A DNA stretch of 19,966 nt from positions 1 to 19,966 of the forward strand of contig CAJXAS010000012.1 of assembly GCA_913050305.1 (NCBI GenBank). Reading direction: 5' to 3'. The DNA comes from an uncultured Polaribacter sp. GTDB lineage: Bacteria > Bacteroidota > Bacteroidia > Flavobacteriales > Flavobacteriaceae. A program made the translations under genes and the position numbers. Below the pieces are notes generated by a model that was not told the DNA's origin, made no database searches, and saw only the letters and a program-made list of their open reading frames with translations. Below are positions 8,722-15,952 of this stretch, piece by piece (within the stretch, counting starts at the first letter, position 1; every line of letters starts with the position of its first letter).

Positions 8722-9323
8722 TGCATCGATTTTATAAGACTATTTCCATAGTACTGCACCCTATTATGGTGCCGACTATTGGTATAATATTGTATTTATT
8801 AAGAATACCTAATTCATATACAAGTAAACAAAAAACAGCACTATTAGCGCTCATATTTATAACTACTTATCTTGTACCAATTCTCATATTAGCACTGTTC
8901 AAAAAATTAAACTTAATACATAATTTTAATACAGAAGGTATCAAAGAAAGAAAGGTACCGGTAGCCCTAATGATTATTGTTTTCTATCTATTAGGAAATA
9001 CGATAGAAAATAATATAAAAATGACGGATATTAGTTTGCTTTTATACACATCTAGTATTGCACTAACTTTCGTATATCTCTGTCTAGCATATCAGTTAAA
9101 AGTAAGTATCCATTTATTATCCTTAGGAATATCGACAGGATTTTTTATTTTGATAGGATTTATATATAATTATAGTCTTCCTATAGTAGTTATTGGAAAT
9201 ATATTATTGGCAGGAATTGTTGCTAATGCAAGACTGCATTTAAAAATGCACCAACCTAAAGAAGTTTATTTAGGTTTTCTATCTGGTCTTATAGCACCCT
9301 TCATAGTGTATAATTTCCTATAA
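8721..9323 (+). CDS. PAP2-like integral membrane protein, degenerate phosphatase motifs
   Basis: Integral membrane protein of 200 residues with about six hydrophobic segments. The pattern resembles a small Bacteroidota group related to membrane phosphatidic acid phosphatases (PAP2). HPIMVPTIG lies near the N-terminus (13-21), KERKVP at 75-80 sits where motif 1 would be, and SIHLLSLG at 129-136 stands where PAP2 has PSGH. ARLHLKMHQPKEVYLG at 170-185 resembles motif 3 with its catalytic His (His177). Motif 2 is not canonical, so enzyme activity is uncertain. Its ATG overlaps the rpoN stop (TAATG), so it is probably translated with rpoN. Its stop TAA directly abuts the stop of the convergent gene on the minus strand. 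The family assignment is a motif-level inference; 'conserved membrane protein' is the safe name. Confidence 0.6.
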   Translation: MHRFYKTISIVLHPIMVPTIGIILYLLRIPNSYTSKQKTALLALIFITTYLVPILILALFKKLNLIHNFNTEGIKERKVPVALMIIVFYLLGNTIENNIKMTDISLLLYTSSIALTFVYLCLAYQLKVSIHLLSLGISTGFFILIGFIYNYSLPIVVIGNILLAGIVANARLHLKMHQPKEVYLGFLSGLIAPFIVYNFL

Positions 9324-9995
9324 AAAATAGAAGATTAATCCAAATTTTAAGATTTTCGTGTCCACCGCTTTTTCATTTAGAAGACCATTCTTGAAAACGG
9401 GAGATAATCCGTAAAAAACATTCATAGTAAAAGCATCATAACCGGCAGATATAGTTAAACCGTATTGTAATTTATTATAAGAAGATACTTTTCTGTACTT
9501 CATCAGATTACTATTAACATCTATATATTGAAAATTATTATCTAAATTATAAAGGAATTTAACACCCGTATAAATCCTCCAAAAATTATATTTTATAGCA
9601 GTAGATGTGCGCCATCTTATCTCAAAAGGAAACTCTAAATTATAGGATTTAAAAATGTTTTTAGAAGTTGTAATATCATTCGTAAAAACAGTAGTTCCGT
9701 CTACTTCATCTACTTTTAATTCATGGTTAAAAAAGTCATATCCAAGACCAATTCCTCCAGCGATAGCAATAGTACCGCTTTTATTCAAAATAATATCTTT
9801 TATAAAACCTCCAGATAATGCATATGAAAAGTTGCTTTTTGTAATTCCTGTAGGTTGATCATACAATTGACTATAAGAAACTGAAAAATAAATTTGATCA
9901 TCTGCATACCTGTCTCCTAGACTCAAAGAATCTTTTTGAGCAAACGTTAAAAAGGGAATTACTAAAAAATATAAAAGAATAAATCGATTTCTCAT
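9318..9995 (-). CDS. PorT-like outer membrane beta-barrel protein
   Basis: Secreted protein of 225 residues, most likely an 8- to 10-stranded outer membrane barrel. A signal peptide covers residues 1-20 (FILLYFLVIPFLTFAQ, cleavage probably after FAQ). The mature part alternates polar and aromatic/hydrophobic residues as barrel strands do (IYFSVSYSQ, YALSGGFIKDI, LQYGLTISAGYD), and the last strand is FGLIFYFL, ending at an aliphatic residue next to Phe. This fits the 'porin family / PorT family' group common in flavobacteria. It is too divergent for me to say it is PorT of the type IX secretion system. It lies downstream of the exbB-exbD operon but beyond that operon's terminator. A weak TATCTTTA box lies upstream (minus strand, 10014-10021). 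Confidence 0.65.
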   Translation of the reverse strand: MRNRFILLYFLVIPFLTFAQKDSLSLGDRYADDQIYFSVSYSQLYDQPTGITKSNFSYALSGGFIKDIILNKSGTIAIAGGIGLGYDFFNHELKVDEVDGTTVFTNDITTSKNIFKSYNLEFPFEIRWRTSTAIKYNFWRIYTGVKFLYNLDNNFQYIDVNSNLMKYRKVSSYNKLQYGLTISAGYDAFTMNVFYGLSPVFKNGLLNEKAVDTKILKFGLIFYFL

Positions 9996-10059
9996 AATAT
10001 GAATAAAGAATATTAAAGATACAACAAATCACCTTTTGTAAGAAAGTTAAATTCAGTGC

Positions 10060-10094
10060 AAAAAAAAAGGATAATTCTTATGAATTATCCTTTT
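10060..10094 (-). terminator. Rho-independent terminator of the exbB-exbD operon
   Basis: 13-bp perfect stem AAAAGGATAATTC (10065-10077) with GAATTATCCTTTT (10082-10094) and a 4-base loop. Read on the minus strand it is followed by a run of Ts (As at 10060-10068 on the plus strand). It sits 22 bases past the exbD2 stop. Confidence 0.88.
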
Positions 10095-10116
10095 ATATTA
10101 TAGTATTAAAAATTGT

Positions 10117-10581
10117 TTATTCTGCTGCCTTTGAAGCAGAATAACTAATTTTCAATGCATTTACATCTCTTAGTTTCAATCTAATATCAATAATTGTACC
10201 TACATTAGATTCTTTATCAGCTTTAATAGAAGTTGTCATATATGGCACTTCAGCTTCAGAAACCTTAGATCTTTCGTTTATGATAAAAGCAGGTACATCA
10301 TTTGCAGTTGCTATTTTATCATTCAACTGAATTCTATTATAAGCAGTACCGTGTCTTTTTGCATCCTTAGATTTTCCAATATAGATGGTACTCACCAAAC
10401 TTTTGTGCTCTAGCTTTTTAACTTCTGTTGCATTTGGTAATCTTGGATTATCAATTTTTAATTCTGTTTCTCTCATTGTAGTAGTTACCATGAAAAAAAA
10501 CAACAACATAAAAACGATGTCCGGTAAGGAAGCTGTATTTACCGCTGGCATTCCTTTTTTCTTTTTTCTAAATTTAGACAT
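10117..10581 (-). CDS. exbD: ExbD/TolR-family proton-motor subunit (second copy)
   Basis: Inner membrane protein with one helix and a periplasmic domain, partner of ExbB in a proton-driven motor. The 154 residues begin with a basic cytoplasmic tail (KFRKKKKG), then ASLPDIVFMLLFFFMVTTTM (17-36), in which Asp21 is the conserved membrane aspartate that carries the proton in this family. The periplasmic domain runs to the end. The family hallmark of an Asp three residues past a Ser in the membrane start is present. It is the last gene of the operon, 18 bases after exbD1, and is followed by a strong terminator. It differs clearly from the upstream ExbD, so the two copies are not a recent duplication. 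Confidence 0.9.
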   Translation of the reverse strand: MSKFRKKKKGMPAVNTASLPDIVFMLLFFFMVTTTMRETELKIDNPRLPNATEVKKLEHKSLVSTIYIGKSKDAKRHGTAYNRIQLNDKIATANDVPAFIINERSKVSEAEVPYMTTSIKADKESNVGTIIDIRLKLRDVNALKISYSASKAAE

Positions 10582-10599
10582 ATAGCTGTATTTTAAAAA

Positions 10600-11226
10600 T
10601 TAATTAGAAGATGTAGGCTCAGAATCTGAAATAATTTCTGGATAACTTGTCTTAATATCTTCAACTTTTTTCTTTAATTCTAGATTAGCTCTATCATCCT
10701 TATAAGAATCTTCTAACTCTGGAAAGGGAATTCCATAACGTTCTTTTGACAGCATGTTACGTAAATCAGAATACGCTCTAATCAACTCGTTTTGAACCTT
10801 CAAATAAGTACCATATTCCGTTCCTCTATCACTTTGCACAGAAATAATAGCCTTGTTTGGGTGATCTGAAGACTTTATACTTCTCTCGCCTTTGCAATAA
10901 TTACAAGGACCAGTTGGCTCACCTTCATCTATTTTACCTTCACCACCTCCATTATCTATAAAAGCAATTGCGGCATCTTTAAGTTCATCAATATCCATTC
11001 TGCTTCCTTCTACTAGAAGTTCATTATTTCTATTAATATTTACCTCAAAAATGTTTTTTTCCTTTATAATTGGCGGTACGTAATCTTCTGGTGGTTTTTC
11101 CGACAACTTCTTAGAAACACCTGAATCTACATTCATCGTTGTAGTTACTAAAAAGAAGATTAATAACAAGAAGGCAATATCTGCCATAGAACCTGCATTA
11201 ATTTCTGGATTCTCTCTTCTTGCCAT
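10600..11226 (-). CDS. exbD: ExbD/TolR-family proton-motor subunit with CxxC insert (first copy)
   Basis: Inner membrane motor subunit of 208 residues, longer than the usual 130-155. NAGSMADIAFLLLIFFLVTT (10-29) is the single transmembrane helix, with Asp16 as the proton-carrying residue. The periplasmic part has two additions. An insert at about 92-122 is rich in Gly, Asp and Lys and contains PCNYCKGE, with Cys108 and Cys111 in a CxxC arrangement. There is also a C-terminal extension of charged helix and Ser/Thr tail (about 160-208). I recall similar Cys-containing ExbDs in other flavobacteria, so this looks like a lineage variant rather than damage. It starts 4 bases after the 4-TM gene and ends 18 bases before exbD2. 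Whether the cysteines bind metal or form a disulphide is not known to me. Confidence 0.88.
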   Translation of the reverse strand: MARRENPEINAGSMADIAFLLLIFFLVTTTMNVDSGVSKKLSEKPPEDYVPPIIKEKNIFEVNINRNNELLVEGSRMDIDELKDAAIAFIDNGGGEGKIDEGEPTGPCNYCKGERSIKSSDHPNKAIISVQSDRGTEYGTYLKVQNELIRAYSDLRNMLSKERYGIPFPELEDSYKDDRANLELKKKVEDIKTSYPEIISDSEPTSSN

Positions 11227-11230
11227 AATA

Positions 11231-11701
11231 TTATGATTTTATTAAACCTTTAACTAAATCTATAACGAAGAAAGTTAAACCTATTCCTCCTAGAATGATA
11301 CTAAACCAGATACCGGCTCCTGTAAATTGATTTATCGAAGAACCTGCTTCTCCACCTTCTAATATATTATTTGCGTTATCAATAACAACATCACTGTCTG
11401 CCATAAAATAAGCTACTACAAATAATACACCTAAAGCGGTTATACCTAATAAGGTCTTTTTTAAGTTCTCTGGGTTTTTAAATAGACCTAATAATGATAA
11501 CACAAGTGTTACAACTACTACTCCATATAATAAATACTGAGAAAAAGACACTAAAGGACTTACTACGCTATTTTGTACAGCCACGTCATTTTCTACAGCA
11601 TCTTCCCCTGCCATAAGCACTCTTACAAGTAAGATGATACCTACAACAGCTATTGCCGTCACAATGTATGTGATAATTTTTGAAAATTTATTATCTTTCA
11701 T
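11231..11701 (-). CDS. Small four-helix membrane protein between exbB and exbD, function unknown
   Basis: I do not recognise a named family. The 156 residues show four hydrophobic stretches at about 9-30, 52-73, 82-101 and 130-153. A short basic loop (FKNPENLKKT, 74-83) is probably cytoplasmic. Two acidic loops (31-50 and 102-129, the latter with DSDVVIDNANN and EGGEAG) are probably periplasmic, and the ends are Lys-containing. There is no Cys, His or catalytic-looking motif. The gene lies 7 bases after exbB and 4 bases before exbD1, so it is translated as part of the motor operon, which suggests an accessory or assembly role in the ExbB/ExbD complex. That role is inference from position only. 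Confidence 0.8.
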   Translation of the reverse strand: MKDNKFSKIITYIVTAIAVVGIILLVRVLMAGEDAVENDVAVQNSVVSPLVSFSQYLLYGVVVVTLVLSLLGLFKNPENLKKTLLGITALGVLFVVAYFMADSDVVIDNANNILEGGEAGSSINQFTGAGIWFSIILGGIGLTFFVIDLVKGLIKS

Positions 11702-11708
11702 AATAAAA

Positions 11709-12428
11709 TTATTTTTTATACTTTACCAATAAATCTATCAACTGAATAGATGCATCTTCCATATTATTTACAATACTATCGATTTTAGAAACGATATAAT
11801 TATAAAAAATTTGAAGAATAATTGCTACAACTAAACCAAATACAGTTGTTAACAAAGCTACTTTAATACCTACTGCTACTACTCCAGGAGAAATATCATT
11901 TGCTTGTGCAATTGCATCAAAGGCACCAATCATACCAATTACTGTACCCATGAAACCTAACATAGGAGCCAAAGCAATAAATAATGATAACCAAGAAACA
12001 TTTTTCTCTAAAAGTCCCATTTGAACTCCACCGTAAGAAACAACTGCTTTTTCAGCATTTTCTACACCTTCGTCTACTCTGTCTAGACCTTGGTAAAAAA
12101 TAGATGCTACAGGCCCTTTTGAGTTTCTACAAATTTCTTTAGCAGCCTCTACACCACCTGAACTTAAAGCTTCATCTACATCTGCTACTAATTTCTTAGT
12201 ATTTGTAGTTGCTAAATTTAAATAAATAATTCTTTCAATTGCAATTGCTAAACCTAAAATTAAGGCTACTAAAACAATTCCCATAAATACTGGGCCACCT
12301 TCTATAAAACGAAGTTTTAATTCTTGGTGAAAAGTTCTTGATTCTGCTGCTTCCTGCGCAAAAGTTGATTGAATTGCTCCAAAAAACATGAATCCTGTTA
12401 CAGATAGGACATTTACTACTTTTTTCAT
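11709..12428 (-). CDS. exbB: ExbB/TolQ/MotA-family proton channel
   Basis: Inner membrane channel subunit that, with ExbD, turns the proton gradient into mechanical work, classically to energise TonB-dependent outer membrane receptors. The 239 residues have an N-terminal signal-like helix (1-25, ending in STFAQ), then three family helices at about 47-67, 147-170 and 187-210. The second contains APMLGFMGTVIGMIGAF and the third contains ALLTTVFGLVVAI, with the conserved pore threonines. A cytoplasmic loop (70-145) and C-terminal amphipathic helix complete the fold. It is the first gene of a four-gene operon (exbB, 4-TM protein, exbD1, exbD2) with gaps of 7, 4 and 18 bases. No tonB is present in the window. 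No good promoter match is seen; TACTTTTA (minus, 12520-12527) is the nearest. Confidence 0.93.
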   Translation of the reverse strand: MKKVVNVLSVTGFMFFGAIQSTFAQEAAESRTFHQELKLRFIEGGPVFMGIVLVALILGLAIAIERIIYLNLATTNTKKLVADVDEALSSGGVEAAKEICRNSKGPVASIFYQGLDRVDEGVENAEKAVVSYGGVQMGLLEKNVSWLSLFIALAPMLGFMGTVIGMIGAFDAIAQANDISPGVVAVGIKVALLTTVFGLVVAIILQIFYNYIVSKIDSIVNNMEDASIQLIDLLVKYKK

Positions 12429-12633
12429 CTCTGTTGTTATTAATTTTGATAGTTAATAAGTTAAAAATCTTAATTTTTTTCAAATAAACAAAAAGTTCTT
12501 TAAACTCTAAAGTTTTTTGTAAAAGTAATCAATTTATTTATTTTTAATACATTGGCAAGTAACAAAAAAATTGTTGCTCCTCAAAAAATAAATAGGTCTA
12601 TTTTATGTTAAAATAATATATATATTAATAAAA
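12429..12633. other. AT-rich gap between ansA and exbB
   Basis: This gap must hold the end of the ansA transcript and the start of the exbB operon (both minus strand). A weak candidate terminator for ansA is the short hairpin AAATA-GGTC-TATTT at 12590-12603, followed on the minus strand by ATTTTTTG. No exact TANNTTTG box is found for exbB. I see no gene here. Confidence 0.4.
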
Positions 12634-13671
12634 TTATTTTTCACTAATTTCTCCTCGTAAAGATTTTTGAAAATAATTCTTAAAACTTTTATCTGTTAAA
12701 TCTTCACTTAATAAATACATTAATTTTGCAATAGCAGATTCTGTAGTCATATCTATTCCGCTAATTACACCAATAGATTTCAAACCAACACTCGTATCAT
12801 AGTGTCCAAGAATTACGCTACCACCAGAACATTGTGTAACATTTACTACTTTAATTTTATCCTGAATCGCCTTTTTTATTAAGTCTAAAAACCATGGTTT
12901 ATTTGGTGCATTTCCAGCACCATATGTTTCTAAAACTACACCTTTTAAATTCTTAATATTCAAAATTGCTGCAACAACTATTTCTGTTATTCCGGGAAAT
13001 AGCTTTAAAATAACTACATCTGTAACTAACTTTTTTCTAATAATTAATTGCTGATAAATAGGAATAGACTCCAATAATACATTTTCATTAAAATTTAAAT
13101 GAACACCACTTTCTGCCAAGGCAGGATAATTTTTAGAAGCAAATGCTTCAAACTGTTCTGCGCTTATTTTAGTAGTTCTATTTGCTCTGTATAATTTATA
13201 TTCAAAATATAAACAAACCTCAGATATTATTGGAATATTATTTCTCCTCGAAGCTGCAATTTCTATAGAAGTAATTAAATTTTCTTTAGCATCTGTTCTT
13301 AGATCTCCTATAGGCAATTGAGAGCCTGTAAAAATGATAGGTTTTTGTAAATTCTCTATCATAAAACTAATTGCAGATGAAGTATAGGCCATCGTATCTG
13401 AACCTGTTAAAATCACAAAACCATCAAAATTAGCATAATTTGTTTCTATAATTTCAACAATATTTATGTAGTACTCTGTATTCATGTTTGATGAATCTAT
13501 CGGTTCATCAAAAGAAATACTTTCTATCTCACAATCTAACTGCTCTAACTCTGGTATTTTATCTATAATCCTGCTAAAATCAAATGCCTTTAAAGCACCT
13601 GTTTTATAGTCTTTAATCATTCCTATTGTACCTCCTGTATATACAATAAGAATATTGGGTTTATTTTCCAT
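12634..13671 (-). CDS. ansA: Type I (cytoplasmic) L-asparaginase
   Basis: Hydrolyses asparagine to aspartate and ammonia; no signal peptide, so the cytoplasmic AnsA type. The 345 residues align by eye along their whole length with E. coli AnsA. YTGGTIGM (11-18) carries the catalytic Thr15, KPIIFTGSQLPIGDLRTD (110-127) follows, and YRANRTTK (161-168) holds the catalytic Lys168. GAGNAPNKPWF, VVNVTQC and GVISGIDMT come later, and the end is LRGEI. The second catalytic motif, normally HGTDTM, reads TGSDTM at 89-94: the His is replaced by Thr and the catalytic Thr by Ser, while Asp92 is kept. Ser can replace Thr chemically, so activity is likely but not assured. It has its own promoter box upstream, after the lepA terminator. 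Confidence 0.93.
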   Translation of the reverse strand: MENKPNILIVYTGGTIGMIKDYKTGALKAFDFSRIIDKIPELEQLDCEIESISFDEPIDSSNMNTEYYINIVEIIETNYANFDGFVILTGSDTMAYTSSAISFMIENLQKPIIFTGSQLPIGDLRTDAKENLITSIEIAASRRNNIPIISEVCLYFEYKLYRANRTTKISAEQFEAFASKNYPALAESGVHLNFNENVLLESIPIYQQLIIRKKLVTDVVILKLFPGITEIVVAAILNIKNLKGVVLETYGAGNAPNKPWFLDLIKKAIQDKIKVVNVTQCSGGSVILGHYDTSVGLKSIGVISGIDMTTESAIAKLMYLLSEDLTDKSFKNYFQKSLRGEISEK

Positions 13672-13689
13672 TTCGTTATTTTTCTACCT

Positions 13690-13697
13690 CAAAATTA
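13690..13697 (-). promoter_or_regulatory. Putative ansA promoter, -7 box
   Basis: On the minus strand TAATTTTG matches TANNTTTG, 18 bases ahead of the ansA ATG and downstream of the lepA terminator. No -33 element at normal spacing is visible. Confidence 0.5.
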
Positions 13698-13805
13698 CAA
13701 AATGAAATACGTTATGGCATAAATTTATTAAACAAAAAAGAAAACAATTTTAAAACCTTAATTTTTGCAAAGAAAAGTCAACAACTCAAAAACTAGTATA
13801 GTGTC

Positions 13806-13841
13806 AAAAAAAACCTTTCTGATTTCTCAAAAAGGTTTTTT
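13806..13841 (-). terminator. Rho-independent terminator of lepA
   Basis: 15-bp stem with one mismatch: 13808-13822 pairs with 13827-13841 around a 4-base loop (core AAAAAACCTTT / AAAGGTTTTTT). On the minus strand it ends in a run of eight Ts. It begins 29 bases after the lepA stop. Confidence 0.85.
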
Positions 13842-13870
13842 AATAAATACTTGGTTTATAAGTTTAGATC

Positions 13871-15667
13871 TTAGTCATTCAACTTTAACACCGCCATAAA
13901 TGCTTCTTGTGGAATTTCCACATTCCCAACCTGACGCATTCTTTTCTTACCTTTCTTCTGCTTTTCTAACAACTTACGTTTTCTAGAAATATCTCCACCA
14001 TAACATTTTGCTGTTACATCTTTACGCAGCGCTTTTGTTGTCTCACGTGCAATAATTTTTGCGCCAATTGCGGCTTGAATAGGAATATCAAACTGTTGTC
14101 TTGGCAGTAATTCTTTTAGTTTCTCTACAATTCTTTTACCAATTGAGTAGGCGTTATCTGCGTGTAATAGTGCAGAAAGTGCATCTACACCAGATCCATT
14201 TAATAAAAGATCTACTCTTACTAATTTAGATTCACGCATGCCAATTGGCGAATAATCGAAAGAGGCATATCCTTTAGATACTGTTTTTAAACGATCGTAA
14301 AAATCGAAGACAATTTCTGCCAAGGGCATGTCGAAGGTTAATTCTACTCTTTCTGTAGTTAAATAAGTCTGATTTGTAATTTCTCCACGTTTTTCGATAC
14401 ACAAGCTCATTACTTGTCCAACAAAATCTGCCTTTGTAATAATACTTGCTTTTATAAATGGCTCTTCTACTCTATCTAATCTTGACGGATCTGGTAAATC
14501 TGTAGGATTATTTAAGAGCAATATCTCATTCGGGTTTTTCTTAGTATATGCATGATAAGACACATTGGGAACCGTTGTAATAACGGTCATATTAAACTCA
14601 CGTTCTAAACGTTCTTGAATAATTTCCATATGCAACATTCCTAAGAATCCGCATCTAAAACCAAAGCCTAAAGCTGCAGAACTTTCAGGTACAAAGACCA
14701 AAGAAGCATCATTTAATTGCAATTTCTCCATGGAGTATCGTAATTCTTCGTAATCTTCTGTATCCACAGGATAAATACCTGCAAAAACCATAGGTTTTAC
14801 ATCTTCAAAACCGTCAACAATTTCTGTTGTTGGGTTTTCTGCATCTGTAATAGTATCTCCTACTTTTACTTCTTTTGCGGTTTTAATCCCTGTAATTAAA
14901 TAACCAACATCACCTGTATTTACTGACTTTTTTACAACTTGTTCTAATTTTAAAGTACCTACTTCATCTGCAAAATACTCATTGTCCGTTGCCAAAAACT
15001 TAATACGTTGTCCTTTTTTAATAGATCCGTTAAAAACTCTAAAATAGGTTTCAATTCCCCTATATGAATTATATACAGAATCAAAAATTAAGGCTTGTAA
15101 AGGCCCATCTGGATCTCCTTTAGGCGCAGGGATTCTAGCAATAATTGCTTCTAGAATATTTTCTACTCCAAAACCTGTTTTCCCGCTTGCATGAATTACG
15201 TCTTCCGCATTACAGCCTAATAAATCTACAATATCATCTGTTACTTCTTCTGGATTTGCCGAAGGTAAATCTACTTTATTCAGAATAGGTATAATTTCTA
15301 AATCGTTTTCTAAAGCCAAATACAAGTTAGAAATTGTTTGTGCTTGTATACTTTGCGCAGCATCAACAATTAACAAAGCTCCCTCACAAGCTGCAATAGA
15401 ACGAGAAACTTCGTACGAGAAATCTACGTGTCCAGGAGTATCAATTAAATTTAAGATGTATTGTTCTCCATTATGCGTATAATCCATTTGAATGGCATGA
15501 GACTTTATGGTTATTCCGCGTTCGCGTTCTAAATCCATACTATCTAAGAGTTGATCTTTCTTTTCACGATCTGTTATAGTACCGGTATACTCTAGCAATC
15601 TGTCCGCCAAAGTACTTTTACCATGATCTATATGCGCAATAATACAAAAGTTTCTTATATTCTTCAT
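13871..15667 (-). CDS. lepA: Elongation factor 4 (translational GTPase LepA)
   Basis: Ribosome-associated GTPase that acts on stalled or mistranslocated ribosomes and has been linked to 30S assembly. The 598 residues are the standard length. GTPase motifs are AHIDHGKST (11-19, P-loop), RERGITIKS (48-56, switch I), DTPGH (76-80) and NKVD (130-133). The C-terminal LepA-specific domain is present with KCYGGDISRKRKLLEKQKKG and the end QEAFMAVLKLND. These features separate it from EF-G. The ATG at 15667 gives the usual N-terminus (MKNIRNFCIIAHIDHGK). It is a single-gene unit with the best promoter in the window upstream and a terminator downstream. Confidence 0.97.
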   Translation of the reverse strand: MKNIRNFCIIAHIDHGKSTLADRLLEYTGTITDREKKDQLLDSMDLERERGITIKSHAIQMDYTHNGEQYILNLIDTPGHVDFSYEVSRSIAACEGALLIVDAAQSIQAQTISNLYLALENDLEIIPILNKVDLPSANPEEVTDDIVDLLGCNAEDVIHASGKTGFGVENILEAIIARIPAPKGDPDGPLQALIFDSVYNSYRGIETYFRVFNGSIKKGQRIKFLATDNEYFADEVGTLKLEQVVKKSVNTGDVGYLITGIKTAKEVKVGDTITDAENPTTEIVDGFEDVKPMVFAGIYPVDTEDYEELRYSMEKLQLNDASLVFVPESSAALGFGFRCGFLGMLHMEIIQERLEREFNMTVITTVPNVSYHAYTKKNPNEILLLNNPTDLPDPSRLDRVEEPFIKASIITKADFVGQVMSLCIEKRGEITNQTYLTTERVELTFDMPLAEIVFDFYDRLKTVSKGYASFDYSPIGMRESKLVRVDLLLNGSGVDALSALLHADNAYSIGKRIVEKLKELLPRQQFDIPIQAAIGAKIIARETTKALRKDVTAKCYGGDISRKRKLLEKQKKGKKRMRQVGNVEIPQEAFMAVLKLND

Positions 15668-15695
15668 ACTTCGTTTTCTAACTACTTTCAGCTTA

Positions 15696-15726
15696 CAAAG
15701 ATATGCTATTTACAAACCTTGTCAAA
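15696..15726 (-). promoter_or_regulatory. lepA promoter with both -33 and -7 elements
   Basis: On the minus strand TTTG (15726-15723), a 19-base spacer and TATCTTTG (15703-15696) reproduce the Bacteroidota consensus TTTG-N19-TANNTTTG exactly. The box ends 28 bases before the lepA ATG. Confidence 0.78.
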
Positions 15727-15952
15727 TAAAAAGCGTACAATGAAACATATTATTAAAATTCTATTTTTTTCAACAAACTCTTTAAATTAAATAATTTTTA
15801 AATATTCCTTTTATTCCTTACAATTAATCAATAAATTTAAATCTAAAATTGACTAAATATTGCTATTATGGACAGAATAAATTAGTATATTTCTTGTATT
15901 CTTTGGCCTATTAAATAAAATCCAATCTTTATTATATCTAAAAACGCATCTA

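Noticed and set aside
12441..12448. TAATTTTG on the plus strand, a -7 box match
   Set aside because: Points away from exbB into the ansA 3' end with no gene to serve and no -33 element; such a short AT-rich motif is expected by chance about once per 1-1.5 kb.
12235..12483. 82-residue minus-strand frame at the exbB start
   Set aside because: Out of frame with exbB and mostly inside it; exbB has signal peptide and family helices in the other frame.
15704..15952. Possible small gene in the 285-base gap between lepA and the DUF4345-like gene
   Set aside because: Very AT-rich with frequent stops; explained by the divergent promoters. Apart from the lepA promoter and a near-match box at 15886 I see nothing in it.
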